A stretch of 64,000 nucleotides of DNA from Catonia carolina (taxonomy: Eukaryota > Arthropoda > Insecta > Hemiptera > Achilidae), in assembly GCA_035578175.1 (NCBI GenBank), contig JAQMRL010000001.1:435698045-435762044 (forward strand), given 5' to 3'. This document shows positions 1 through 11,180 of this stretch, in pieces. The notes below the pieces were generated by a model. The model ran no database searches and was not told the DNA's origin. It saw only the letters and a program-made list of their open reading frames with translations. Each line of letters starts with the position of its first letter. Within the stretch, counting starts at the first letter, position 1. A program made the position numbers and the translations under genes.

Positions 1-1189
1 TACAAACACAATAAAAAGAAAATGATTTAAGAATTCAGATCAGCAATCGTCATCAACAATTGAGAAAGAGTAAAACATTATTCATAATAATTTTTTATTT
101 TAGATATTTGATGGTGAACTTTTGAAAATAAATTCTATTATTGAGACGTATTATTTGAGTTTTCTTTACATCATAATCCGTTGAAGAGTCGTTGAAAAAC
201 CACCAGGTCTGATAAATTTATGCTTTCTCAACTTCCTCAGCTAAGTGACTTTTCTCTTGGTTCTTTTTCAGACAAGAGCCAATTTCCCTTGCTTGTAAGA
301 AATATTGAAATGAAATTCAGTCGTTCGTTGAATGGAAATAAAGGCCTACTTAATTTCAGGAAGCTATAATAAAGTCAAATTTTTTAACAATATTTTAAAA
401 CAATAAATTTTAATTTTATTATGAAATACCGAGTACTTGGAAAGTTTATTGGCTTCGTTTTATCATAACAATATTACAGAAAATGAGTTTTATTCAAAAA
501 TTAAACGATCAAAAAAATATTGATCTTTTCTTAAATTTTATTACAAAGTAGGTTGTATACTTATTCTGAGCAGAAAATGTTACACAATAGAATCATTTTT
601 ACTTTTTATTTCTTCGTTTTTTGTGGTTTTACACATTATCAGCTACATCACATTATCACATTATCACATTATCACATTAGCACATTATCAGCCCATGAAT
701 CTGATATCTGTATAGACATACAGATGAAAATATTAATATTTGTACCGTAGTTCTAACCAGTTGACATTAGTTTTAAAAACTTTACCTCGAGGAATAATGG
801 AAATCTAAGGAATCTAAATTTGTTATGGATAATTTAATTTAATTTTTAATTAATACAATGCATTTATGTAAAACATAATTGATTTACAGCATATCACAAA
901 AAATTATAATGCCAAATTCAAAAGAAAAAGAAATAAAAAACAAACTCAGCATAATCTTGACGTGACCTATAGATGGTCGTCTGCCAGGATTAGTAAATTC
1001 AGAATAAATCAAATTAAACTCCCTGTTTTCATTGAGCGTAGCTATAAAATAAATAAACACCTAATAACAAAATACCTTAGCGCAGTAGCGATATTGTAAC
1101 CGATGAAGTTCATCTGAGGTGCGATTGTTGCTTGTGGAAAACTTTATTATGAACATTTTTTACCTATGATTTATTTTAGAGCTAGTTTT
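1..1189. other. AT-rich sequence without recognisable gene
   Basis: No reading frame with codon structure or family resemblance was seen on either strand. The only local feature is an 8-bp minisatellite listed separately. It may be intronic or intergenic. Confidence 0.6.
647..690. repeat. 8-bp tandem repeat (ATCACATT)n
   Basis: Five head-to-tail units of ATCACATT, one with a substitution (AGCACATT). The short frame that crosses it is a by-product of the repeat and is not treated as a gene. Confidence 0.85.
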
Positions 1190-2010
1190 TCTCTTGCCGT
1201 ATATAAAATATATCTAAGGGAAGTTACAAAATCGTGCCAAATTTTAGAAATCGAGTGTTCAGCGGAAATACACAGTTTAAGATCCCCTGAGCCCAAAAAC
1301 CATGCCACAGTGAAGTGGTAGTACACTAACGTACAACGCGGAGGTTTCGGATTCGATTACTAGCTAGGGTCTGGAAATTATAAAAAGTCAACAATACATC
1401 TCAAAAACGGGAAATTGTACGAATTTGAAACATAAAACTTAAGTATGGTACTACAAAGGGACCCGAACCGAACATTTTCATCAAATTTGGTCAACCGGAA
1501 ATAGCATTATTTTTATACTTGAAAATGTTTACTTTTTGAAATTTTCTTAAATACGGCTTCAACAATTTTGATTAAAATTTCCTAATTTATTACAATTTTG
1601 TATTATAAAAAATTGGGTTAACAGCGTATCCGGGTTAATTAATGGAGGGGCTGTACTCTCCAGGCAAAAAATATTTTTTTATAAGATTAAGACCTTAAAA
1701 TGGATTCTATGGCAAAAGTGTATATGAACGAAATGATAGAAAATTAAAAACACTTGCAATTTTTACTTTAAGTGTAAATTTCATCAGAGTATAGCGTCGA
1801 TTATTTTTCATATTTTGCTAATAAAAACTAAGTTCATCAACGATTGCTTTTTCTTTTACATCATTCACCCATGATTAAACATAAATTGTATTTTTCATAA
1901 TTATTTTCTCTTGCCCTACGTAAACATATATTTGTAGGTAAAATTATGTTTTCTTGTAAAAGTTTTGGAACCGGCAAAAGAACGTCGTGAGTGTTTCACA
2001 TTATATTTTT
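1190..2010 (+). repeat. Family R repeat, old diverged copy
   Basis: It begins with TTCTCTTGCC, as in the complete copy at 20158-21172. It shares the segments around 1275 (CCCCTGAGCCCAAAAA), 1390-1520 (clause ending in GGTCAACCGGAA) and the far end GTGAGTGTTTCACA near 1988-2000. The CA/TG microsatellite present at a fixed place in other copies is lost. About 80 bp resembling a tRNA-SINE head (around 1308-1390, with GGATTCGATTACT like a B box) interrupts it. It is noncoding, and ends are approximate because of divergence. Confidence 0.6.
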
Positions 2011-2021
2011 TAGATAATAAG

Positions 2022-2297
2022 AAAATTGAAATATATATTTTTCTAACCACCAGAATACGGTAACATAAAACACTTACCAATGTTTATAGCGCTTTCGTGT
2101 ATCTTGTATCTTGTGTGTATCTTGTTGTAGATAAGGCTCTTATCTACCATGGTAGGAGCAGGAAGTTTTAAATTTTGACTTGAAATAAATTTTAATTTAG
2201 TGAAGATGTGTACAAGATACACGAAAGCGCTATAAACATTGGTAAGTGTTTTACGTTACCGTATTCTGGTGGTTAGAAAAATATATATTTCAATTTT
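2022..2297. repeat. Fold-back (inverted) repeat
   Basis: The left arm (about 2022-2108) and right arm (about 2211-2297) are reverse complements over roughly 87 bp with very few mismatches; both contain AAAGCGCTATAAACATTGG or its complement. The ~100-bp spacer holds short repeats of GTATCTTGT. It abuts the end of the family R copy. It could be a fold-back MITE, but no clear target duplication was seen. Transcription would give a hairpin RNA. Confidence 0.8.
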
Positions 2298-2470
2298 AAT
2301 TAATACGGCTGTTTAAAAATCCTACATAGGATGTTTGATAAAATAATAAGAAAATTATATGATTGTCATAGCTAACCATTGAAAATTTAACTTTTATTGA
2401 CAACATTTTTCTTAGAACATACGTTACAGTTGTGTGAATTTTTCAGTTTCGTTATGAAACATAAACTGTA

Positions 2471-2589
2471 GGCCTATTGTGTTATGTTTCGTCGATGTTG
2501 GAGCCTGTACAGCGTTTTTATGTCAGTTCAGTTTCAATGTAGTATGTAGAGCCTATATAGGCTCCTGGTCCAAACAAAACACAATAGGT
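2471..2589. repeat. Short inverted repeat
   Basis: CCTATTGTGTTATGTTT at the left reappears as AAACAAAACACAATAGG at the right, one mismatch apart. GAGCCT/AGGCTC pairs lie inside. Possibly a remnant of a small TIR element; no further identity. Confidence 0.5.
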
Positions 2590-4341
2590 GTCCCAACGGA
2601 CCAAATATTGGTTCACAAACTCCGACGCAATTGATTAAAAATGTTGTTATAAACTAATTTTGATGAACGCTATTGTTATTACTCGACCACCGCCAAACCA
2701 AAAGGGAGTGATATTTGTGAAAACTTTGTTAAACGCAAGGATTGTTCGTATGAATTTATATTTACTTGTTACACCGTGAACCTGATACCCCTGTACCGAT
2801 TTTAACAGAAGATGTATCGTTTGATTTTTCATAGCACTCCGATTAAACCAGGAAAGATGACTTCATAAAAACCAACAGCGCATGTTATCAAAAATATTGT
2901 TTAAGAAAATAATATGTAGGACTCACGGGAAAAACAGGCTCAGTCACAATTTTTGTAAAATTGGGTTTTGCTGCCATCTATTAGAAAATTCTATGAACTA
3001 TTTTAACATCTAATCGTTTTTGGTAAAAATAGGTTATGTCCAATGTAATTGCAATATAAAATATTGGCTGCAGGGGAACAACAGATTTAGTCCATCTATA
3101 TTACGGATAAACAACCAAGTCTCAGCTAAAATATTTTATTCTGAGATTAAACACGACTTAAAAACGAAAAACAACCTGTAGATATAAACAAAAACACTTC
3201 ATTAAATCCAGAAAAGATTTCTAAAAAAGGCCAAAAACAAAAAAGTTTTTTTTTTATTAGTACTATTGAGCATTTCAATTTTTCTTTTCATTAAATTTTT
3301 AATATATAGATGTTATCATAATAAAAATTTGTAATTAAAACTAAGTTATATTGTGTATGAAGATGTCGGTTACACGTTTTGCAAAACAAATAAATTTTTT
3401 ATAAAGTCCATTAATATGATGGCTACATTTATTTTGACCTGATATACAGAAGAGAAAAAGGCTGAGTAAAAGGACTGAACCTATTTTCCGTGGTTTCTTT
3501 TGTAGTATGAAGAGTTTTATCATTTTTGTAATGTCTATGTCAGTTAATTTTGGTTAAAAATCAACCAAAATATTATTTCAATATCTGTAGGTGTATGCTA
3601 AATTATTAATACAAAGAAAAATATTAAAAATAGAGTAGTGATGTACTTGGAAACTTTAAAAATCGTTTCCTAAAAAATTTGATAAATTTGACTGAGCCTA
3701 TTCTTTCGGTGAGCCCTTCATAATTATGTTCTCCTAGTCAGTAATATCAGTTTATAAAAGGCGCAAAAAAACCATTAAGATGTGTGTGAGAGGTGGTTAA
3801 GGGAAAGGGTTGAAGGAGGGTGGAAGGAAGAGCAAGAACTGGTACAAGACGTATGAGTGAGATCAATTTTGTATCTGGAAACAGTACTGCGGTAACTATC
3901 ATAATTAATTTGAACAACAATTTGTTGAAATCCTTACGCTAATTTCAGATTTACGAACGCGTATGAGTTTAGGTTACTTAACTCAGTTAAAACTGGGTAG
4001 ATTTTCTAGCTGTAGTTTGATACGTAATTAACTTGAGCACTACCACAGAGAAGTACTCTTGGGAAATATCTTCATTCCTCGTCTTTGTAGAATGCTAGAG
4101 TTGGACCACCATTGTAATGAGGTCATGCGTATCAAAATTCTAAGCTGGTTTTGGTGAAAATTACTCAGAGAATAAACACTTAAATGCAAATATCTTATAA
4201 ATTACATTAACTTAATAGCCTACGAGGGTATCAGGATAGAAGTTCATTTATGTAAATAAACAGTTGTTAGAAATCAAGCATTCCAGTATAATTTTCTCCG
4301 TATAGTTACCGGTTCACCATACTGTGACAGTACTTCATTCA
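2590..4341. other. AT-rich sequence without recognisable gene
   Basis: Only short, composition-driven reading frames occur on both strands. No repeat family from this window was recognised here. Confidence 0.55.
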
Positions 4342-5307
4342 TAAAAATCTGGTGTGAAACACTCACACAACTTTCTCTTGCCAATGCAAATGATTAATAA
4401 TAAACCTAACATTATTAATAAAATATTAGAAATAAACAAAAACTAACCTCAAAAACATAACCTTATTTTAATCACGAGTGAATGACGCAAAATGACAATC
4501 GAACTCAGTTTGGCTTAAAAATACGGAAAATCACGCTTTCACGCTAAACTAGGCTCTGTAGAGAAAAATGCTCTAAACAAAAGTTGTAGATCTTTTAATT
4601 TTCTATAACTTTTATTATATACACTTTTGTCGTAAAACGCATACTAAGACCGAAATGTTAAAAAAATCGATTTTTCTCACGTTTTCGTGAGAAAAAAAAC
4701 AGAAAATCGCCAATTACCGCTAAACTAAGCGTTATACAAAAAAATGTTTGAAACAGAAGTTGTAGGTTTTTAAATTCTCTACAACTTTTATTATATAAGT
4801 TTTTGCGCTGAAATTTATATTAAAGCCGTAATCTTAAAAAAACAACGTTTTTACGTGAAAACAGCCTCACCGAGAATTTCAGCAAACATGGCGCCTACCC
4901 TATCTTGTAGAGAATAAAAAAATTGAGTAAAATAGGCGATTTTTAAAAAAATCGTAGGACCAGTTTTTGAGAAAATCGCAAAAAACTGAAAAATTATACG
5001 AATAAACTACTACTTCCGGTTGACCGATTTTGATGAAAATGTTCGTGTCGCGTTCGGTAGTGGCGGTAGTGGTATGTAACTTAAGTTTCAAGTTTCAAGT
5101 TCGTAAGATGTTCCGTTCTTGAGATATTCTGTTCACACACACACACACAGACACACAGACACACACACAGACCAATCGCTAAAAACATGTTTTTTGGGTT
5201 CAGGGGGTCTGAAAACGTATAGATCCGGTGAAAACTCGATTTCGAAAAATCGACATGAAAACAATACTTTCCTTCCTATATATTCATATAGGCAAGAGAA
5301 AGTAAAA
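4342..5307 (-). repeat. Family R repeat, near-complete copy
   Basis: Reverse orientation relative to the 20158-21172 copy. It runs from ATCTGGTGTGAAACACTCAC through ACTTTCTCTTGCC to GGCAAGAGAAAGT at the far end, so a 13-bp inverted pair lies near both ends. The interior holds two degenerate tandem monomers of about 180 bp (each starting GAAAATC...CGCTAAACTA and containing a ...CTACAACTTTTATTATAT stretch). A CA microsatellite sits at 5133-5172. No coding capacity is evident. The class is unknown; a nonautonomous DNA transposon is one option. Confidence 0.75.
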
Positions 5308-5410
5308 ATAGTAAAGAGAGGAAAATATAATGAAAAAGTAACAATAGGATACCTATTTATAAAAGGTCTTTGTTGTACAACTATTTATGAAACGGTCGGC
5401 TGATTATCTG

Positions 5411-5940
5411 TAACAACTTTTTCACAATAGATCTATTTAATTGTTTACAATAGTTAAGACTTTTCCAGTAAAAATAGTTTTTTGTACTTTATTATTTTCA
5501 TGGAATTTCTCTGCCATTCTGGAATTATCTTTTTGATCGAATTTCTGTATCCTTCGAGAAACCTCTTTCATCTAACCTATATAAAGGGAGCCCCGGGTGC
5601 GGTCGAGAGTTAGTATTCGTTTGATCTTTGACGAGTGTTTACTACGTGTGCTATCGAAGGTAACTCCGTTAGAACAGGTCAACGGGGGGTTTCCGAGGCA
5701 TTGTTATTCAGTATTGTTGTATATGTGCAGTGTGTATTCAGTTCAATTGTTTAATATAATTGTTGTAAGTAGCATTATGTAAATTATTAAGTTATTTATT
5801 GTATTACTTTTTTATAATTAGTTTGTTATTTATTTTGTAACTCTTTTAGTTGTAATAAATACTTGTAATTGTAAACTCTAGTGTAATAATTATTTAATTA
5901 CCTAGATCCCGAAACAGACCTTAGCGATAAGTGTCACAAT
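5411..5940 (+). promoter_or_regulatory. LTR-like promoter and poly(A) unit
   Basis: A canonical TATA box (TATATAAAG, 5578-5586) is followed by a GC-richer leader (5587-5700). An AATAAA hexamer lies 270 bp downstream (5854-5859). The block could begin with TGTAAC at about 5411 and end in CA near 5935, the layout of a solo LTR (U3-R-U5), but I found no convincing target-site duplication. An ordinary pol II promoter of an unseen transcript is the alternative. The short open frames inside it are not credible proteins. Confidence 0.35.
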
Positions 5941-6699
5941 ACTATGTTTCAAACTACACACTACACACCGATTTAAAAACACTATTCATTTACGACATCG
6001 TCAAAAATAGTTTTATTAAATTCTAGTCAAATCTACCAATCCATAATTATCCACTTATCAGTGATATGGCAAATCCGCCAGGCTTCATTAGAAGATTAAA
6101 AAGAAGATGGAGCAAAGATCTTCTTTAATTTTTTCTGCATGTTTATGCCGAAAAAGATAAAATAATTTGAAATATTAGATGTAATTATTGTTTTGTTTTA
6201 AATATGTTTTATTACTTATGGTAATAACTTTTCTGTGATAATATGAACTTTTTTGTTTTTCTTTTCATACTTTTATATATTTTACATTCATTGTTATTCC
6301 AAATTTAACATTGCTGAATGTTGAATTTTATATCATGTCTGTTCTTGTTATTTGTTATTTAATATCAATGTTTTCTCATATTTTGGTTGTTATATATTAT
6401 ACAGTTAAAGATTCAAAATAAAGGATAAAAATAAAAGAAATCGATGATTTTTGACTTTGTTTAGTTTTTACTCTTTTAACCATGTCAATTAGGTACTAAT
6501 TTTTCGAAAATAATGACCAGATTGTAATTTAATTTAGTAGAGTAACGAAAATTTACTTGCTTAAATATATTTTTTATTTACATAACTTACGAAAAATAAT
6601 TTTCAATGAAAAATCTCATTGGATCTTCAAGTTCACAAAGCTAATTGGATAATTTTAATCCATATTTAATACATTAATTGATATGATACATAAAAAAGA
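5941..6699. other. AT-rich sequence without recognisable gene
   Basis: Nothing beyond base composition was recognised. Confidence 0.5.
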
Positions 6700-7032
6700 C
6701 AATAGTTCTGTTTCTTATCACACGATCACCCTATTATATGACTGAAGCATTAAAAAAAAAGAGGAGGTTGAGGTGTAAAAGACACTAGTCAGAGTTATCT
6801 CCTCTAAGAGTAACGAATTTCACCATTTTTCAGCCAGATCCTCTGGTGAATAAAGTGAAGGTGTCATATGCAGGGTGGAAGGTAGATGCTTTTTAGAATG
6901 TCTGGCGTGCTGATAAGCATATTTTTCAACTCAGTGAGGAAGGCAATGGTAAACGACCTCAGTCGTCGTTTTACTTAGTAAAGCCTTTAGAGTTTTAAAA
7001 CAGCCTTTCAGCTGATGATCTAAACAACAAGT
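6700..7032 (+). repeat. Family C SINE-like element, diverged copy
   Basis: It shares the order of blocks seen in the better copies: TTCTGTTTCTTATCAC, then TAGTCAGAGTTATCTCCTCT, then CAGCCAGATCCTCTGGTGAA, then a final GATCTAAACAACAAG. It is 5' truncated. The family ends in an (AAC)n-type tail, as expected of a retroposon. Confidence 0.75.
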
Positions 7033-7235
7033 TGATTTTTACTGACTTGAAAGAAACAGGAAATTCAACTTTTCAATCTTGGAGAGGGGTGATAAGAGGT
7101 ATACATAAGTTGGTACATTGAAAAAACTGAGCGGTAGCCTTTATCTTGAATTACATTAGGTCCTCAATTTACCTGTCTCGCACTTAACGTCACTCATTTG
7201 AGATAAGAAAAATTTTGATAGTAAAGGAACGAACC

Positions 7236-7237
<2 letters not shown>

Positions 7238-7283
<46 letters not shown>
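7238..7283. repeat. (TA)n microsatellite
   Basis: A run of about 22 TA units next to the outer end of the large palindrome. Confidence 0.95.
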
Positions 7284-7289
<6 letters not shown>

Positions 7290-7337
7290 TATATTATTTT
7301 TTATTAAACATTGTTTTCCTTTGTTTGCACCACTACA

Positions 7338-8205
7338 TACTATATATGATAGTGAACAGCCAAAACAATACAAATTAAATATAAAACTCACCTCAGAGTT
7401 GTTGTTGTTTAGGTCATCAGCCGAAAGGCTGGTTTGAACCTGTAGAGGTTTTACTAAGTAAAACGAGGAGTGAGGTGGTTTACCGTTGCCTTCCTCACTG
7501 AGTGGAAAAGTACGCTTATCAGCATGCCGGGCCCTCTGAAAAGTACATATTTTCCACTCTGCAAACGACACCTTCACTTCATTCACCACAGGGTCTGGCT
7601 GTATAATGAAATTCATTACTTTCAGAGGAGATAACTCTGATTAGTGTCTTTCGCACCTCTACCTCTTCTGTTCTTAAATGATTCAGTCATTTAATTGGCT
7701 AACCATGTGATAAGAAACAGAACTATTTATTTTAGCCCTGCAACGAACAGAGTGAGTGTAAATAATTTGACACTCCACCTGTCCGTTATGGGCAGGACCT
7801 CAGAGTATTATATTTATTCGAGATCTTTCGTCTCTCTCGGAGACATCATCATGAATTAATAAACACACTAATCACATATAACAAAACACATTAAAACAAT
7901 ATTATGGTCGAAGACCACGTCAATTATTTCCTATATTATAAACCATGCCGCGCGCGGTTATTCCGTTATGCGGCCGAATGACCGCGCGCGGCATGGTTTA
8001 TAATATAGGAAATGATTGACGTGGTCTTCGACCATAATATTGTTTTAATGTGTTTTGTTATATGTGATTAGTGTGTTTATTAATTCTTGATGATGTCTCC
8101 GAGAGAGACGAAAGATCTCGAATAAATGTAATACTCTGAGGTGAGTTTTATATTTAATTTGTTTTGCTTTGGCTGTTCATTATCATATATAAAATAGTAT
8201 ATTAT
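7338..8205. repeat. Large palindrome with nested SINE-like insertion
   Basis: The inner arms 7798-7958 and 7981-8141 are reverse complements with only about 3 mismatches in 161 bp, around a 22-bp spacer. The arms end at the centre in a GC-rich CCGCGCGCGG motif. Outward, 7338-7398 pairs with about 8142-8205 (for example GAACAGCCAAA and TTTGGCTGTTC), so total arms are ~225 bp; the left arm is interrupted by a family C element. The outer flanks are TA-rich. It is probably a fold-back or MITE-type element or a palindromic duplication. Confidence 0.9.
7399..7797 (-). mobile_element. Family C SINE-like element inside palindrome
   Basis: Flanked by an exact 8-bp duplication CCTCAGAG (7391-7398 and 7798-7805), which fixes its limits at 399 bp. 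On the minus strand it starts TCCTGCCCATAACGG and ends in an AAC-repeat tail. Its minus strand contains an open frame whose predicted start is MNFIIQPDPVVNEVKVSFAE. The same frame recurs in other copies, but the substitutions mostly change amino acids, so I treat it as noncoding. Variable-length TSDs among copies argue for retroposition. Confidence 0.85.
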
Positions 8206-8356
8206 ATAGTATATTTATATAAATATATATTATTAATTAATAATTAAATTTAAATTATAATTATTACTATTATTATATAAAAATAGATTATTTATATTAT
8301 ATTTATATATTGTATATTTATATAAATAGTATATATAAATTATATAGTAAATTTAA
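8206..8356. other. Low-complexity A/T block
   Basis: Composed almost only of TATA/TTAT words; no gene or repeat family assigned. Confidence 0.6.
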
Positions 8357-8620
8357 AAGACGACTGGATAACCATCCCAATAAACTAGCCCGTTACCTAG
8401 CTACAAGGAACTTCCCAACTGTACGACGTCTTAAGCGAAAATGGACCAGAGACCTCTTGGTTTGAATAACTAACAACACCCATCGTCATAAACGGAGAAT
8501 GTACCTCTGGGTTCTTCTTCTCTTGAAAGAAAATTATCCACCACCCGTTAAATTAAATGTCATAACTGAAATTGTCCAGGTTATGGTACAGTACCGTTAA
8601 AAAAAATTAAATACAAAAAA
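8357..8620 (+). pseudogene. Jockey-type LINE 3' end (RT C-terminus)
   Basis: The plus-strand frame reads RLDNHPNKLARYLATRNF, then RLKRKWTRDLL before a stop. This is the typical C-terminus of Jockey-clade pol proteins (HPNPLA...RRLKRKWPRDLL). The 5' side is truncated by dead-on-arrival reverse transcription. A short 3' UTR with a poly(A)-like tract follows (GTACAGTACCGTTAAAAAAA). It is closely related to the fragment at 26517-27005. Confidence 0.8.
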
Positions 8621-9386
8621 AATCTGTCAAGTGATTTTTTTAGAAAGCGTCTTTTAAGGTAAAATAAATGGATTTATGATTAAGAAACTAAGTTCTAGAT
8701 GACAAAGTTTTACGATTCATTTCGATTTAGTAGCGTTAAATTAGAGAAAATAACAAAAAATTTGTTTCAAATTAAACACATTGTGTTGAAACGTAAAAAA
8801 CAATTTAATTGGTTTTAAAATTCTTCCATTGGAAATATCCTGCACAATTTTCAGCTTTATTGAGCAGAAGTTGAAAAAAAGAGAAAAGCAGTGAAAACTA
8901 AATGAAAATATTTTTCTGTATATGTTGTTGCATGTGTATTATTGTTGTTTTGTGGTATGTGTGTGAGTGGTTATGTGAAAATATGAAGGGTGCGTGAAAC
9001 AGGGAGAATGTACGTTCAATCGATAAATGATGGAACGACTAGAGGTGGTGAAACTCTGTTCGATTCTTTCCTTACACGTGCCTTTTGCCCAGATGGACGA
9101 GAAAACACAATTTTTCATCCAGGACTAATGTTTAATGTATTATAAACAATATTTTATGATATTTCATTAAATTCATTTATTCCTTACAATTTCATATCAT
9201 TTCTTATACAAGTAGTATTGAAACATCTTAAAAGATTGTTAATCCTCAAGTTAAATAAATTTACTTTGAATATATTCCCATTAGTTATAGTAAAAATAGA
9301 GTAATACTGAAATTCAAATTAACTTTAAAGGATGTCAAGTTATTTTATGTATGTTTTTTGTTACTTCATCTACATTACTTAGTATA
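8621..9386. other. AT-rich sequence, one small open frame
   Basis: No repeat was recognised. It contains the unassigned 45-codon frame listed next. Confidence 0.5.
9008..9145 (+). CDS. Unrecognised 45-residue open frame, possible exon
   Basis: It starts at ATG after GGGAGA and is less AT-biased than its surroundings. It encodes a peptide beginning MYVQSINDGTTRGGETLFDS and is rich in charged and glycine residues. I recognise no family. It is too short to call a gene; it could be part of an exon or chance. Listed because nothing repetitive explains it. Confidence 0.15.
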   Translation: MYVQSINDGTTRGGETLFDSFLTRAFCPDGRENTIFHPGLMFNVL

Positions 9387-10319
9387 CGAGGTTTGGCTAT
9401 TAAATAACGAGACAGACGTTGTAAAAAACTTTTATTCTTATCTTATACAAAATCACTTATTGTCAACTTCAATATACACTCCTTCTCCATCCCTACTCCA
9501 TGCGAATTTTCCATAGTTGGAAACAGTGTTGGAAGTCATCTTCTGTCAGCTCCTTCAGGACACATGCTGCTCAAAAATGTTTGAAATGAAGCTCGCAAAT
9601 ATTTGTACTGACACTTTGTACGCGATTGAAAATGACCCAAATTTTTATGAAACAATAATAACATGTGATGAAACGTGGTTTTTTACTTATGATCCGGAAA
9701 CGAAGCGACAATCCATGCACTGGAAGAGCCGAATTTCAGCGAGAGCCAAAAAAGCTCGAATGAGCAAGTCAAAATTTAAAGATATGATGATTGTTTTTTT
9801 TTTTATATCCATGGGATTGTGTACCTTCACTGGATTCCTGAAGATCAAACAATTAATCAGTATTGCTACCTAGAGGTACTTTCTAAACTACATCATAAAG
9901 TAAGGAAAATCGCCCCGAAATGTGGAAGGACAAATCATGGGTTCTCCAACAAGACAATGCGCTAGCTCATTCCGCGTTATCTGTCAAGAGGTTCCTAACC
10001 AAGTACAGATCTCAGTGTTAGAACATCCACCTTATTCACCAGATCTTGCACCATGGGGCTTCTACCTGTTTCCTAAGGTGAAATTTTCATTAAAAGGGAC
10101 AAGATTTGAGTCTGTGGAAGCTGTAAAAGAGAAAGCGGCACGTGTCCTGAAGGAGCTGACAGAAGATGACTTCCAGCACTGTTTCCAACAATGGAAAATT
10201 TGCATGGAGCATTGTAGGGATAGAGAAGTGTATATTGAAAGTGACAATAAGTGATTATGTATAGAATAAAAATATAATTTTTTGCAATATCAGTCTCGTT
10301 ATTTAATAGCCACACCTCG
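9387..10319 (+). mobile_element. Mariner element with 185-bp inverted ends (copy A)
   Basis: Exactly 933 bp between TA duplications (9385-9386 and 10320-10321). The outer ends begin CGAGGT(T/G)TGGCTATTAAAT in both orientations. The first ~185 bp (9387-9573) are the reverse complement of the last ~185 bp, including the 3' end of the transposase frame (the block complementary to GTCCTGAAGGAGCTGACAGA). The normal mariner 5' end, with the start codon and HTH region, is absent. The middle keeps sense-orientation transposase sequence. It is a fold-back derivative, not mobile on its own. Confidence 0.92.
9580..10254 (+). pseudogene. Mariner transposase remnant (DD34D catalytic part)
   Basis: The first frame contains IITCDETWFFTYDPETKRQS with the first catalytic Asp. 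A frameshift follows near 9800-9950; the second Asp block (QDNA-AHSAL) is in another frame. The third lies in EHPPYSPDLAPWGFYLFPK, in the frame 9922-10254. The end reads FQQWKICMEHCRDR, normal for the SETMAR-like mariner group. The N-terminal ~150 residues with the paired HTH domains are missing compared with the usual ~345 aa, so the protein could not bind DNA normally. Confidence 0.9.
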
Positions 10320-10321
10320 TA

Positions 10322-11131
10322 AATAGATGTGCAATAGTGAAAAGCGGATAAGTCCTGTTCCAGATTTGTGCCGATTAGTTGAATTAAGGTTTTTTTACGT
10401 TCAGAGTTGGATATCGTTTAATAAATTTTTATTGCAACGAATCTTTCTGCTGCAATGTTAAAATTGCTTAAAGTTTTTTCTATTGTTCATACTTATTTTC
10501 GTTATAATATTAAAACAGTTATAAAAAAACCGTGTAGAATTACCTAGGCCTGTTCTTACAATAAACAGTCTATACCATTAACTATTTTTAAAATATCAGA
10601 ATATTGCAGTACAATAAAATTGACGTTGGTATATTAAGATGTCTAATTACTCCAAATTTACAACCTGAGCTTTATGTTAAGAGTTAGATATTATACATTT
10701 TGGTTTTATTTTAAAATGGAAACAAAATAAAATATGGAAATCGTATTAAAATTACAAATATTTACTACAAAATTTATCAATTCATGCAATGAAATAAATA
10801 TAATTTTCAAGTAAAATGAATAGAATTTAATGTGGAATGCAATGAACGTTAATAAGTTATTTCAAAACTACGGATCATATATTTTTTTTCTAAATTTAAA
10901 CAGTTAAAACAGTTTTCTATTAACTTATTAAATATTTACAGCGTTTGGAATAATTACCAACATAATATTTACTACAAAAAATCTCTGTTTTCAATCAAAT
11001 TGCACAGAATAAATTATTTTTAATAAAGTAGGATCATAAAACAAAAAAAAAAAGAATATTTCAATGAAATTTTCTAATAAGTTGGAAGACTAAATGCTGG
11101 TAACTTTTAATTATTTTCATATCTAGGAAAG
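10322..11131. other. AT-rich sequence without recognisable gene
   Basis: Strongly A/T biased between the mariner and the solo LTR; nothing assigned. Confidence 0.55.
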
Positions 11132-11180
11132 GAACTGTCACCGGATGGCGACATTAATTGGCAAACCTTTTTTGTTTGGT

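Noticed and set aside
5119..5403. 94-residue frame with a His-Thr run
   Set aside because: The His-Thr run is the CA microsatellite of family R.
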